A stretch of 64,000 nucleotides of DNA from Siphonodentalium dalli (Eukaryota > Mollusca > Scaphopoda > Gadilida > Siphonodentaliidae): NCBI GenBank assembly GCA_032622095.1, contig CP136062.1, positions 130,593,282 to 130,657,281 on the forward strand, in the 5' to 3' direction. The notes under the pieces are model-generated. The model was not told where the DNA came from, made no database searches, and saw only the letters and a list, made by a program, of their open reading frames with translations. The stretch's first letter is position 1; each line of letters begins with the position of its first letter. This document shows, piece after piece, positions 1-12,565 of this stretch. Made by a program: the position numbers and the translations under genes.

Positions 1-987
1 TTGGAAGATACGGCACGGTCTGAGACGGAGTAACGGTGTGTGTGTTTCAGTAACAAGCGCGTAACAAAGCAGTCGTTTGCAGGGACGTGAGGAACCAACT
101 TCCATTAAGATTTCCAACTACAACCAGAACCAGACCTCAATCCCAAAGTCTGGGAAAATCCATTTGATTGTGTCAGACATGAACTTTCCAATAATTTTGA
201 CACAGTTGTTTGTATGGTGTGACATTCCTAGCCCCTGTCACCACGTTCCTGTTTGTTTGGTTGGTCCATTGTCTGGCTGTTACGTGGCCATACTAGGACA
301 TTGTCAGATTTGTTGTTTGAAGAAACAACCCAGTGGTCGTATTCCTCATCTCCAGTTTAAACCTCCGAGTTTAAACTTACAATGATGGCCATGTAGCCAA
401 ACCGGGTCTAAATGGGAGTCTGGTAGTTTAGTGGCCAGCTGATTGACAACTCTATTCGTTGAGATGAGAATGCATTCAAACTACCCAATTACTAGGCGAA
501 CCACAAGCAGGCCGGTATCTGATTTATATATAATACACCATAGTTTAGTGATATGACGCATGTGAATCATACATATAGCATGTTCAACCTGCATGGACAT
601 TTTGACACATCGATCGACTTGTGAAAATAATAACTTCTGAATATTTTCTCATTTAGAATGACTCAAGCTTCACACACACGTGTCATTGTGAAATTGCTAG
701 AAATGGAGTGCTGGGTGGGTCCAGAAATAGATATTTTCAACTTGGTTTCGCTTTATCAATTTTATGGCTGTTAGTTTTGAAGAATTATGTCTTCGGAAGG
801 GGAATTGCCGTCAACACAAAGATGTATTTTGAAATAAAAGTGTCTTTGCAGTCATTATCTGGTATGCTTTATTGATAACTCAATCGTACTATTATGCACA
901 AAATATAGAGTCAATATGACATATTTACAGTGTATGTATACATAATGTGACATTTGGCCGTCGAATTCGGGGTCCTTTGTTTGTGTA
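1..987. other. Unassigned sequence with one repeat fragment
   Basis: No gene is recognisable. About 345-525 carries a diverged copy of a repeat also seen at 42.7-43.1 kb and, inverted, at 53.5-53.9 kb; the shared words include TTTAAACC and CCAAACCGGGTCTAA. A 102-codon frame at 77-385 has no recognisable motif and its 3' half lies in this repeat, so it is not called. Confidence 0.6.
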
Positions 988-1099
988 ATCATCATCATTA
1001 TTATCATCATTATCTTCATCACCATCACCATCGTCATCGTCATCATCACGGTCGTCGTCGTCATCATCACCGTCGTCGTCATCGTCATCTATCATCATA
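988..1099. repeat. (ATC/GTC)n microsatellite
   Basis: An imperfect trinucleotide run alternating ATC, GTC and ACC. Its translation in either direction gives only low-complexity protein (Met/Thr-rich on the minus strand), so the open frame over it is an artefact. Confidence 0.9.
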
Positions 1100-4000
1100 G
1101 TGGTGTGATTTCCTCGAAAATCGACCTGGGACCCTTCTAAAAGATAATAAAAAGAATTATAAAAATGTAGAACATAACATTATAATGTGGAATCGGTAAC
1201 ATGAGCTCTTTCTTTGTCATTCACTTTTGACTTCAGTTGACTAAAATCCAGCTTCATGTTTCGGTCGGATTGCACGCCACTTTCGGAGATTGATCCCGGC
1301 ACATATAACCCATGCAAGTTGCAGTGATTATGTTTGCGAAGCAATCTCCTCAGCTCCCAGGGACATTCTCCCAAAAGGTAGGCAATCCACCAAGAACTGA
1401 GCAGCGTATCAGGTTGAAAATGGGTATGAAAGTGCGACATAGAGAGGATATCCAGTATTCTGAAAGGGATCCAGGTGGATCAGTTGGAACGGTGCACGAG
1501 TACTTGGGCGAACATAAACCGTCCAAGCTGCTTCGAATCTCGATAAGTGGAGTTTTGTGATACATGCAGAAGGAAGATAATCTGATTCGTGAGCTGGACC
1601 AGTTTGTCAATTGCTTCCTGTGAGTGTCGGTGGTTTCTACGTGTTGTGTAGATATCCCGATCTAATAACCCTTTGGTATGTCCCACAACTGACAACGTCG
1701 TGATATGGCATACAATATACCAAATCGTCACCCGAAGAGTGCAATATACTTTATCTGAAGATTATTGTTGTTATTATTGGATACACAAATCGTCAGTATT
1801 GAAGGTTTGTGTATCTTTTGCCCCTTGTGCCTATGATTCTGTTCTCCCCATAATGGCTTCGAAATCCGCAGCATGAACCTTATACATTGTTATTGATGCA
1901 GTGATGCTCTTTAATTCTCTCTTTGTATAATGCGGCGTGGTGCGAGTGGATCGATTCCTCCCTCGCCTAAAGTGTTGCCGTCGGAACATTTTGTGTCTGC
2001 CTTTATCTGTCGGGACACCAGTGTCCGAAAATTGAATGAGGTTTTGTCAGATAAGCATTATCGCACATTAGGCTGTATGGAAATCATGTCATTGGGGAAT
2101 TGACGTTTCCTACATCTCGTTCAAGCATTCGTGTGTCTTCTTATGACGGTAACGGCATGGTAAGCAAATTTGTTGTTCATTCGTACTAACCTGCACTTTA
2201 TTCATTGGACAGTTATGGAATTATTGGAACATGCGTGACCTGAAAGGGTGATGTCGCTAAGGTCCTTTGTGACCATTTCATATATTGTGGCACACAGGGA
2301 AGTAGTTATGCATGAGAATGAAAGTTGTCAATTGCCTATATATGCATTGGGGAATTCCGCATTATAAATCTCATTGCTGTTTTTACTCAACTCAAGGACA
2401 TGCATATATATGTATGCGCTTTAGAATTTGTGGTATGCTCTATAAGAAGATGGGCGGACAATGCTATTACATCTTCAATTGCATATACAAAACATTGTCC
2501 TCAAATCATTATTCGGACGAAGAAGAAAGATGCATTACAATTCGGTGTCTATATGAGGGACATGATATAGCAAAACCCCCCATCTTCTATGTTGCAAAGC
2601 TTTCGGCCCAGAGCCTTCTGTGCTGCTTAATTTAGTATATCAGAGGTGGCATTCTACAGACGATTGCACAGTGATTTGATCTCATTTGGAACTGTTTTTG
2701 TTATATCTTGAGTAGGAGATGGAGTTCATGATAGAGACCACTGTTTCAGTAATCCAACTAATTCAGACCATCAACGCTGATATGCTGTTCAAATGCGTAT
2801 GCACCAGTCAGACTGCTTCCATATACGGTTTCACATGCAGAATATTTGTAGCTACCATTTGCGCTGCAGCTGCGACACACACGCCGAGATTGTTGACATA
2901 AAACACAGCAAGACCAAACCAGTGCATATTATTCATGATTTTATCGACTGAACTAGCTTACAGAGAGAAAATACGATCACGTGATTATCTTCTGTCCTTT
3001 CAAACTGTCATATAGTGGAAACAGCCGGGCCCACGATGAAACCAGCTGCCCTATCAAACATATAACACACTGTCACAAAATCTCAACACACCGATAGTAA
3101 TCAATCCGGGCCACACCAGAGCTGTGTTCGACAAGCTGCTGGGCAATTTCCATACAGAAGGCGTTATTGCGTGACAGTATCCGATGTCGGAGTCGGCATC
3201 CAGTTTAAATTATCCCATCCGATTTTATGCAGAATTTGTCAGAATTTCCTAAGCCAATTTTCCGCTTATTAGTCAAAAGTAAAACGAGAAATGGTTACGA
3301 CCACCACTAGTCGTATCACACAGCACACAGACATAGGAAAAATCCACTCAGTCTTTATTATCTACCGCTTTTGTGCAACGAAATCGTGGAATTTCATTGA
3401 CCAGACAATGGCTCTATGAGGCCACGTCGTTCCATTCTGCACACCGACATGAGAGACCAGTACAATCCATCCGCCATTATTACAACCCCCAGGCAAAATA
3501 ATGTCCGGCTAATTTAGTACGAGTCGTAACGTAATAATTTGCAACTACAAAAGTATATATTGAATTGTCAATGTGCTCCTTGTTGCAAAACAACAATAAA
3601 TGGGGATACACATGGCAACATAAAACATTTTAGCAACAAGAAATCTATGATAATATATATTTGTTTTTTCAGTTTTCGTGTTATTTCAGTAGTGGTTTAT
3701 TGCTGCCGGAAATGATCGACGGAAGCCCTAAATGTCCGATAGCAACGCCGATGCTCTTTTCTGGTTGCTTGAATAATTTCTCACGTGACGTCATTTTCAA
3801 AATGGCGGTTGGATTGTACTGGTCTCTCGTGACGGCGAACATAGCCGAAGCCAGCGTCTAGTCTATTGATTTCACTGTCAGACTATCAATGTACTTTTTG
3901 CTCGCCCGGCAAAAATACAGAATGTGTCAAAACTTCCTCGTTTGACATTTATATCTGACCATCATATCAATACGGTGACCAATGGATACTCTAACAAGAT

Positions 4001-4273
4001 CTTAAATTGATGTGAAACACTCTGGTAGGGTGATCAAATAGAAATAGGGAATAATCTGGCTCAAAGTAGTAATTTTTACAAATGTTTTATCCAAATTGAC
4101 AAAAACACCGCCATTCTTATATATTAATTAATTACGGTGACTCTCGATGGCGAAACGCTGTTAACATATCGCAGATAGCTATGTTATGTTATGTTATATC
4201 GCAGATAGTTGAGTCCAGAATCGAGAAGTAAATATTTATAATTGAGCGTAGTTCAGACGATGTTTTCTATGGA
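1100..4273. other. Unassigned, no gene recognised
   Basis: Several short open frames of 60-107 codons are present, for example at 2312-2635, but none has a recognisable domain, splice context or low-complexity signature. A short direct duplication around a GCAGATAG word sits at about 4170-4212. Nothing else could be supported. Confidence 0.5.
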
Positions 4274-4879
4274 GTGGTAAGGTCGTTTTGTTTGAAATTT
4301 TCGGCGATGTTACTAGAATGCTATATTCCTCCAGTTGGCATATTGTCTGAATACCAACTTACTAATTTCATGCACCCGAATAAGTACATAGTATATCTTT
4401 TAGCTCAAAGTCAGAATATCAACATATATATGACAATGATTCATGTCGCAGTGGTGAAATGTCATCCACCAGCATTCCTATTCGTGTCACGGCTTTCTTC
4501 CGAAACCATAGAGAGGAGAGTGACAAATTGTGTTAATGAAACATTGAATGCCACAATTTTGAAATGCGAAAAACTGCAAACAAGATATGGTACATATTCT
4601 TCATTCATTGTGATTGACAGAGATGTTATGAATAATCCCCTTGATATAACCCGTTGGCCCCAGAATACTCTGGTGAGGCGATATTTTAAAAACCAAATCG
4701 TCGACGCAAACCGTACACGCGACTGTGTCTCTATCGAGTGTGTATCGAGTGAATTACTGCACATGGCTTATACAAATAGCGAACAGTTCTGTCAAGTTAC
4801 TTGTTTTCAAACTCGTTGCATACTACTACCGTTTTTATACATATCATATAATCATACTATTGACTTAAATAAAGTATAA
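4274..4879 (+). CDS. Unrecognised 201-codon open frame
   Basis: This is the longest ATG-to-stop frame in the window. The 201-residue product resembles no family I know. It has scattered Cys residues and N-glycosylation-like Asn-X-Thr sites, but no clear signal peptide or membrane segment. An AATAAA hexamer overlaps its last codons at about 4868-4873, where a polyadenylation signal could sit. No flanking splice sites were established. In AT-rich intergenic DNA a frame of this length can arise by chance, and there is no second copy in the window to test conservation. Treat it as a weak candidate. Confidence 0.15.
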   Translation: MVRSFCLKFSAMLLECYIPPVGILSEYQLTNFMHPNKYIVYLLAQSQNINIYMTMIHVAVVKCHPPAFLFVSRLSSETIERRVTNCVNETLNATILKCEKLQTRYGTYSSFIVIDRDVMNNPLDITRWPQNTLVRRYFKNQIVDANRTRDCVSIECVSSELLHMAYTNSEQFCQVTCFQTRCILLPFLYISYNHTIDLNKV

Positions 4880-5080
4880 TATAATAATATAACATTATGT
4901 GGCCTCATGTGTGTGATTGCATTACTTTCTGGCATAGGAGACATACATCCGTTTTATTACAATGTATATCAAATCGGATGGGGCATCATCATCAATGTTT
5001 TAACCCCCTTTCACATAATAACATACATGTATAGAGTAACGTAAATGAATTAATTCAGTTTTAAAGTTGTCAAGGTATCT

Positions 5081-5497
5081 TTAACCCTTTGAGTGCCAGG
5101 TCCGATTTTTTGTATCAACCCATATACCCTGTGCCAATGCATTCTCTTATATATGCGAGTCGACCATAGGTCGCCTCGCATATATAAGAGAATGCATTGG
5201 CCTAACAATTTTTCATCATTTGTTATTATTTTTTACAATTTTAATAAATGTTTCTTATATTCTTTAACAGGCTTATTTTGTAGGTTTTGGGCCAGGGAAT
5301 TTTACGTTTTTCATGAGCATCAAAATTATTACTATGAATACTTGGTGATAGTTTTGAGTTATAACATGCCCTATAGCATGCTTAAGCATACTGAAAATCT
5401 AAAAAAAAAAAAAAAAAAAAATATATATATTTAGGGCCGATTTTACAGAACGTAAATTAGGGCCGATAAGATCGGCCCGTGGCACTCAAAGGGTTAA
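5081..5497. mobile_element. TTAA-flanked mini-element, copy with CCCTTTGAGTGCCA ends
   Basis: TTAA occurs at both edges (5081-5084 and 5494-5497). The interior begins CCCTTTGAGTGCCA and ends with its exact reverse complement, a 14-bp terminal inverted repeat, followed by imperfect complementarity around CCGAT. Length, TTAA duplication and CCC start fit a non-autonomous piggyBac-like element; that family link is inference from target site and termini only. No transposase is present. The interior holds a 69-nt hairpin (5133-5201) and an A-rich/AT run (about 5401-5432). Confidence 0.75.
5133..5201. repeat. 69-nt near-perfect hairpin, copy 1
   Basis: A stem of 33 bp with a single mismatch closes on a 3-nt ATA loop. 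The stem begins GCCAATGCATTCTC and includes TATATATGCGAG. Two more copies lie in a different TTAA element at 19639-19707 and 19787-19855. Confidence 0.9.
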
Positions 5498-6723
5498 CAT
5501 AATTGAAATCAATCCGTTTTGACGCGAACAGCGTGCACATGTTAATGTTGGAAAACGGATCGTGTGCGATATCACTATGAAGAGCGCCATCCCAGTCACA
5601 ACCAACTCATTCGGAATTAAATGGCAACCATAGGCTATGTGTCCGATTTTAGCACACATTTGTACAAGGGCTTGACCTGGTCGTGCTCTCCCAGCGTCGA
5701 TCTCCACGCTTGGTGCGCTGGACCACCTCAGCAAAATGTCATGTCATATAAATATATCGCTTACTTATAACCAACCACATATATAATAGATATAAATCCA
5801 AAGACAATGTTTAAAACTGAATACATCTTAGAAAGATCTAAACTGAACACGGAAATTAATTACACGTATAATGATTGTACTATGCGTGATGATTCACACG
5901 TGACTGTATATATTAATTGTGTGTAATTATTTGTAATTTGTCCAAAATGTCTTATATTTTGATGTTAGACAATAAAGATTATAAGTTGCTACATTTTTTC
6001 ATTATTTGCGTAAACACACGTATGTGCGTTTAAAATGTCAATATTAATTGTCATCTCGTCTTCCAATGGCTTGGCTCCGGTGACACCTTCTTGAAATCAA
6101 GAATGGTCCAATGCTGATCATTATCAAAACCTGAGCACTGGCCGTGTATTCGAGCAAGGAATAAATCGTTTTTAGCAAAACAACGTAAACTGCACAGGTA
6201 TTTGTCACAGTTGTAATGTCTCAACAAAGTTTTTAACTTTGAGCGGTAGTTGATAGTGCAGGTGAGACGGTAGTGAAAACCAACAACATATTCTAAACTG
6301 TTTATTGAGTATATATACGTTAATGAATGGCCGCTGAATTTCCCGTTTTCTCAAACTTGGTTGATGCATTGATGTTTGGGCCGGTGGGGGGGGGGGGTAA
6401 TCCCGGGATTCTCCTAAGGCCCTCTGCCTCGCCCCTCATATTTGCCTTTATTATAAAAACAAAACGAAAGCTATGCTTTGAGCGACGTGCAATGATAGGA
6501 TTGCTCGCTGTTTCAAAACCCGCGCCAAGTTGTGACCCTTGAGCAAGGTCGCTCGTACTGTGTCGGCTTCGCATCACGCATGCATTAAACGAGTACCAGT
6601 CATCTTGCCATACTGATGAGTATCAGAGCATGTTCTGATCAAACTAGAGCAGCGCATGCAATGGCTGCAGTCGGTTCATTAGTTGGCTAAGCCACTGCTG
6701 TGTGTGGAGACTTAGTGACCGGC
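5498..6723. other. Unassigned with a poly-G run
   Basis: No gene recognised. A run of 12 G lies at 6386-6397. Short open frames on both strands across 6320-6577 overlap that run and look incidental. Confidence 0.5.
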
Positions 6724-6800
6724 GTCGCTCCGCGAACCCATTTCGACGTGTTTACAGCAAATACAAGTCCGACACGCTAACCACTGGACCACGGAGCTCC
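6724..6800 (-). repeat. tRNA-like SINE head or tRNA pseudogene
   Basis: On the minus strand an internal A-box-like TGGTCCAGTGG (complement of 6781-6791) is followed by GGTTAGCGTGTCGGACT and, about 40 bases on, a B-box-like GGTTCGCGG (complement near 6731-6740). The outer ends GAGCTCC and GGAGCGA can partly pair. The anticodon arm is distorted and extended, so this is not a normal tRNA. A tRNA-derived SINE head is the best reading; a decayed tRNA gene is the alternative. Confidence 0.55.
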
Positions 6801-6985
6801 ACATAAATCTTGATTGTCGCCTGGACGCCAAATACACGTCCGTTATTCTGTCGATTTGAGCTGGTGGTACTGACAAGCCAAGGCCGCCTACAACTTCACA
6901 AAAACCCTCAAAGATGCCACTTTTAACCAGACCATTCACGAAGGAAAAGATGCAGTGTTAGAGCAAGAAATTGGTTAATCGCTGT

Positions 6986-7045
6986 ATATTATATTATTAT
7001 TATTATTATTACTATTATTATTATTATTATATTATTATTATTATT
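6986..7045. repeat. (TAA)n microsatellite, 3' side of the retrotransposon
   Basis: A 60-bp ATT run on the plus strand (TAA/AAT on the minus strand) lies about 90 bp beyond the stop of the decayed reverse transcriptase frame, where the element's 3' end would be. It can be the element's tail, the insertion target, or both. Confidence 0.85.
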
Positions 7046-7131
7046 GGTGTTGTTTTCTTTACGAATAATCACTCATGAAGAGGAATATTAGTGAAATATT
7101 GGCGACTGAACCACAGTCGTAGCAACATTCT

Positions 7132-9063
7132 CTAGACAGTGTGCATAGATGTTACCTTGCGCAGTATTCTAGATGTTCCCAACAGGGCGGTTTTTTGGAT
7201 GAGAGGTATGGAAATGTTTGTTGGCAGGTGTTTCGGCCATTTAGAGAGATTTTTACTGACCGCACCTGTAGCTCCTATTACTATCGGAATTATCTTTGTT
7301 CTCAGGTCCCACATTCTGCTTACTTCAATTTGGAGGTCAATATATTTCTTTACTTTCTCTGTTTCCTTATTAATTATCCTATAGTCATTGGGACCGACAC
7401 ATCCAGCAATAGACAGATCCGTTCGTCCTTGTCTTTGACGATAATGTCGGGACTATTGGCTGGAATTGTGTGATCCGTTTGAACTGGTGTGTCCCAAATG
7501 ACGGTGATGTTATTTTTGGATACTACATTCTGTGGTTGGTGTTCGTACCACTTGTCAGAGGTATGGATACCGTAATGTCTGCATAGACACCAGTGTACGT
7601 AGAGACCAACACTATTGTGTCTCTCTATGTACTCTGTTTGGGCTAGTATACAGGGCACGCTGGTGTAATGTGCTCGATGGTTTCGGGGTACCCATAGACA
7701 ACTCTACAAGTGGGATCTACATTCAAATTCTTAATTTTATTTTGGTAATGTCGTGTTGTAATCGCCTGGTATTGTGCGGCAATTATTTGGGCCTCTGTTT
7801 CACCTTTTCAAACCTGCCGACTGAAGCCACCCAACAGATGCTATCTCATCGAGGCCGTTTTCTTTCATCATTCTCGCATGCTGTCCATGCATTCGTTTCT
7901 CAACAAAGGTGTCTCTACGTTTTTCTATTATTTTCAGTTTGAGTTTATCTTTCAGTGTCTTTCTGTCATTGGCACATGTATTGTTAGTATGGTCGTCTGC
8001 TCTCGTTACCTCATATTCATCTTTGAACCCTGCCGCTTGTTTCATCAATGAAAATCTGTTTTTAGTATTCTCATATTTCTCCAGAAACTTTGTATTTGCT
8101 TCTTTCCCCTGTCATTCAGCCAGCCCAACTATTGCAGTTTTGAAAGAAGATTCAATCTCAATAAGACCTCTACCACCCTGTCTTCTTGGGAGGTATAGTC
8201 GTTCTACGTCCGCTTTATCATTATGGAGGCCATTGGCTGCCAACAACTTCCTTGTATTTCTATCAATCTGCTTTAGTTCCGTTTTTGTCCAATTGATCGC
8301 ACAAAAGCTATATGTTAGTACATGGACTGCAGTGCTATTGATTCCCATTATTTTATGTTTCCCATGAAGCTCTGATCTTAATATTTGTCTTATTCCTCTT
8401 TTATATTCTGCTATGATCTTACTTTTCATTCTGCTCTGTTCAATTCCATCATTTTCTTCAACACCTAAATATTTGTACACTCCAGATTGATCCAATTCTT
8501 TTATCATACCCCCTGTTACTAATTCTATGTTGCCGGTTTTCTTGATTTTTCCCTTCACAAATGTAACCTTTGCGCACTTTTCTAACCCAAATTACATCCC
8601 AATGTCATCACTGTATGATTTTACGATGTTCAACTGTTCTTCTAACTGATCTTCATTTTGCGCATACAACTTAATATCATCCATATACAAAAGATGTGTG
8701 ATGTCAAGATTGTCATTGGAGATCTTCACATTGTAGCCTGTATCAGATCTGTTCAGTTATGTGCTAAGTGGAAAAATGCTCAGATAAAACAAGAGAGGGG
8801 ACTAAGAGTCGCCCTGAAAAATTCCACTCTTTATATGAATATCATCTGTGACAATTACGTCATCGCTGCATACTAACTGCATGGTTACTTTCCATTTTTT
8901 CATGGCATTCTCCAGGAATTGTATCAGTATTGGGTTAGCTCTATTATATGCGTAAACTCTCAATAATCCAGGAATGAGGTACGCTGTCGAAGGATTTCTT
9001 ATAATCTATCCATGCCATGCCCATATCCTTTCTGTATTTCTTGCAATGCTCCATCACCATTTT
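7132..9063 (-). pseudogene. Decayed R4/Dong-like non-LTR retrotransposon: RT, zinc motif and endonuclease
   Basis: Minus-strand translation gives, in order: RT motif AWIDYKKSFDSVPHSWI (about 9020-8970), a box IFQGDS-stop-SPLLF (about 8822-8790), the catalytic box LLYMDDIKLYA with YMDD at 8676-8687, then FGLEKCAKVTFVKGK, YKYLGVEE and DRNTRKLLAANG with YLPRRQGGRGL. A degenerate CCHC-type stretch (CRVVYGYPETIEHITPAC, second Cys lost) and SDKWYEHQP follow. The C-terminal restriction-like endonuclease signature is PDIIV, LLLDVSVP, then KKYIDLQIEVSRMWD, ending at LIQKTALLGTSRILRKV. RT followed by a zinc motif and this PD-D-K fold defines the R2/R4 group. The frame is broken by several stops (after SLRI, GDS, PLST, DIGM, AE, LKR) and at least three frameshifts, and the N-terminus is missing, so it is a 5'-truncated dead copy. 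Plus-strand open frames at 7532-8367 are shadows. R4/Dong placement is inference. Confidence 0.88.
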
Positions 9064-9065
9064 GT

Positions 9066-9113
9066 TTATTATTATTATTAGTAGTAGTAGTATTATTATC
9101 ATTATTATTATTA
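9066..9113. repeat. (TAA)n microsatellite, 5' side of the retrotransposon
   Basis: ATT/GTA trinucleotides directly abut the truncated 5' end of the retrotransposon. Translated, they give an Ile run that is not part of the RT. The same trinucleotide lies at the other end of the element. Confidence 0.85.
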
Positions 9114-9514
9114 AGACTGTTGTCAACTCTGAGACAGCAATTTCCAAAAAATAATCTCTGTATTGCTACCATCATTCCTGTCCTCTCTACCAAAACACAG
9201 TCAGCAAATTATGAAACAAATCAATTATACTATATCAAAAGCTAAATTTACGTCATTTCCATATTCTGACCCGGAATCAATCGAAAATTACATTTCTGAC
9301 GAATAAAATCAAATGTTCACCTTCAAGACATCTTTAACAAACTTTACGAACGAGGACTCATGTCTTATAGGAATCTAGAGCACGATGACTCATCTGACGA
9401 TTGTCACTTAAAATATCATGTACAGTACAATTTACACCACGGGGGCGCCGAAGGTAAAAAGGTTGAGTTTATCACCCTGTGGCCCGTGCCTATATGATAT
9501 ACAAATATATCTAC

Positions 9515-9643
<129 letters not shown>

Positions 9644-9673
9644 AAACCCGGGATCATTTCACTGGAAACCGAG

Positions 9674-9897
9674 ATGGTCATGTCAACATCTGCGGCGTGC
9701 AGCCTGTGGTGGGTACAGTAATAGCTTAAGAGAAACACAAGATGCAATCATTAGTGCACGTACACTAAATAAGGCAGGTGGTCATGTTCATATCTGTGGC
9801 GTGGTGGTGATGACTGTCTGCAGCCTGCCATGTGTCCAGTAATAGCGTAAGCGACACACAAGATGCAATGTTTAGTATACATATATACATAAGGCAG
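9674..9897. repeat. Two-copy tandem duplication, about 115 bp
   Basis: The second half repeats the first with divergence: GGTCATGT, CTGYGGCGTG, CAGTAATAGC, ACACAAGATGCAAT and a final AAGGCAG occur in the same order at about 9674-9778 and 9779-9897. Confidence 0.75.
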
Positions 9898-11934
9898 ACT
9901 GAGACGATCTCGTGAGGTCCAGTCCATTTGGCGATCACGTAATTGAACCGATGGCAGCCTATTACACTACATGCTTCCAGTTTCCGATCCTTCATTCTTT
10001 GGCCGCTGTGGGGACTTGCCAATCACAGAACTCATTTAGAAACGAGCGCGAGCCATGCTTGCATGAAATCAGTGAGTTAATGAGATTGGAATCGTGTTAT
10101 TTCATAGGAAGACTACTTCCTTTCATTTCACCAACATGAGTAAATCTAACAACAGTTTTAAGCGGCCGTGTGGACATTGTCAATAATACATTCTCCCGAG
10201 GAACATCCTTCATTAACCCTTTAATTGTTGAATGTATATCTACGTTCAATTCTTAAAGATCCATGGTCGGATTTAACACAATTTATCCGAAGCATGCCAG
10301 ACAAAAAGAAATGAAAAATACTTGCAATCACCAACATACGTATCGCACCGCCATCGCGAAATCCACAAAAGGCATACATAAGTCATACATCCAAAACTAT
10401 CACAAAATCTCATAATTGAGAACATTATTTATTATCTGCCATTTTGGTGACCGAAACATGGACGCTCTTTATAAGAGGCGATCATTGGACAAGTAAAAAA
10501 ATAGTGTTAAAACGTCCTCTTCTGTAAATCTATATATGTCCGAAATAATTTGTATGAGGGCTGAATTTTTTTTTTTAATCATATAAGGGCTATAACTGTC
10601 AGTTTGGCCTTTGCAATTCATGAGAGTACTGTTTTGATGGTTTAATTATTTTATAAAGGTACCATAGTATACAAAATGTGATGATGTTTGAATACGTAGG
10701 ATGTGTTCGGTACCAGGTGTATGCCAGTTATGTATATGGTACTCCAAGTCGTCTGCACTTCCAAGCCAAAAATTAAAAACTCATACGATAATATTTCATT
10801 ATATTTTTTTATATATATCTTACATATATCTAGGTTCTGTGAGCCCATAATGTGATTATAGAATGACATTCGCTCTATCATGGGGCCGATGACGGCCAAA
10901 CAAAAAATTGTTAAAATGAGGATTTTGAATTGTGAGTCCAAGTAGATAATTCAACTTGTGTTGCGACAATTCGGTAAAAAATACAAACAGTTTAGAGCTC
11001 CGACCATTTTTGTATCTTGTAACCAAGTATTCATGCGCTGTTTATAAATGACAATGGTGTAGAAGAAGGTTGTAGTACAGTACCCCCCCCCCTTCAAATG
11101 GACATAACTGGCCAGAAATAGTGTATTGTTACCTATACGCGGCTTTCCCCGGCATATAACGTCAGCGCTCACGTTTCGTATTAACATTCAACATGACTTT
11201 ACTGTGATTAGTTTCGGCTGCGTCCTGTCATGATTTGTGGTTGTCTCATACTGACGTAATACTTTTTGGAAGTAATGGGATTACCTACTATCATTTTCAG
11301 ACTATCGAACGTACAGCTGTTCGATAGTCTGGGCTCACTTTTATTTCAACACATTCAATGGATTACGGGCTCATTTAAATTCTTAATGTAAACACATCCG
11401 GGACGGAAAACCTTGTCGGCGTTCCACGTCGGAAATAAACCCGCTTTGGGTGCCAATGATCAATTATTGACATCCTGTCCAGACAGTGAAGTCCGAAGTA
11501 GTCGAATCGTGAACAGAATACGAACGAACATGCATGATTATGCCTCGCTATGTTGAGCTCGGAATGTTGCTTGATTAGGTATATCTTTATTCCTCCTTCT
11601 AAGAAGATATTGAATATATTAAACACTAACATGTATAGAAGACAGTATAGTGAAATGGTTTCTTAGAGAAAGAACATTGATATTGAAGGTATTAGAAGCT
11701 CAGAATGCTTGTGTATGAGTCAGAGTGTATCAGTTGTTTTTACAGAATTCTGTGGTATTTTGAAAATTTATTTTGTGGCCAATATTTCAATTCAGCAGTG
11801 CATAGCTGCATACTTTAAAGACTATTCAATGAGAGGATTTCCCGGGGGAAATAGGGTTACCCTGATCCGAAACAAAGTCAAATTCACATGCCCACACAGA
11901 GAGTTCAATGTCATCCACTAAAATGGAATACATT
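9898..11934. other. Unassigned except for one hairpin
   Basis: No gene recognised. TTAACCCTTT at about 10214 resembles the ends of the TTAA elements at 5.1 and 19.5 kb, but no matching right end was found. A perfect hairpin at 11298-11331 is listed separately. Confidence 0.5.
11298..11331. repeat. Perfect 13-bp stem hairpin
   Basis: CAGACTATCGAAC pairs exactly with GTTCGATAGTCTG across an 8-nt loop GTACAGCT. It is isolated, not inside a recognised element, and has no T-run that would suggest an RNA polymerase III stop. Confidence 0.85.
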
Positions 11935-12345
11935 ATTTCCAAGAAAAACAAAAACAAGACTTGTGATATACATATGGAATTCCCTATTCAAGATTGAAGT
12001 CACGACATCAATTTTCAAAGATAAGATGGCGTAGAATGGCTAATTTCAACAATAATGATAATGGCAATTTTTTTTTTCTTCAGAAACTTAGAAATTGAAA
12101 CTACATAAAGTATAGAACAATACTTCAGATATTCATGAAATTCCTAATTCAGGTTTTCAAGGTCCAGACTTCAATTTACAAAAGTTAACCACAACCGCTG
12201 ATAGCAACTATAGGGTGTCGCAAAGATGGCTTATTTGAGCATTGGTAGCCATGGGGATTTTTCAAAAACTAAATATGCAACGCTACAATTTCAATCTAAC
12301 ATATTCATTGAAAAGCTGGAGCACTAAACAGTGCATGAATTTGTT
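11935..12345. repeat. Diverged duplication; second half also resembles 32.56-32.70 kb
   Basis: A block of about 180 bp appears twice with the shared order ATTCCCTA/ATTCCTAA, TTCA, AAGATGGC, TTTTT and AAACT. The part at about 12225-12345 (AAAGCTGGAGCACTAAACAGTGCATG) resembles 32560-32690 on the same strand. Divergence is high. Confidence 0.4.
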
Positions 12346-12565
12346 TATTTTGTCGGACGAGATACCTTTTGTGAGATTTGGCATACTTCTTCCAAAATGA
12401 CCATTCGGTTTTTGAGGACAAAAACAGTTTTAATACCAAAATGTATCTGTTTGAACTAATAATAATTAATAATATCAGCCTTCCGTTTTCTTTTTTTTGT
12501 GATTTTCATTTTGTTTTTAAATCTTGGTCTGCTCCCTTTGAATATCAACAGTATGTGAACTGCAG

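Noticed and set aside
855-1088. Met/Thr-rich open frame
   Set aside because: It is a translation of the (ATC/GTC)n microsatellite.
7532-8367. Plus-strand open frames of 136 and 152 codons
   Set aside because: They are the antisense of the decayed retrotransposon frame, which has clear RT and endonuclease motifs.
10214-10224. TTAACCCTTT as the left end of a third TTAA element
   Set aside because: No complementary right end was found within a plausible distance.
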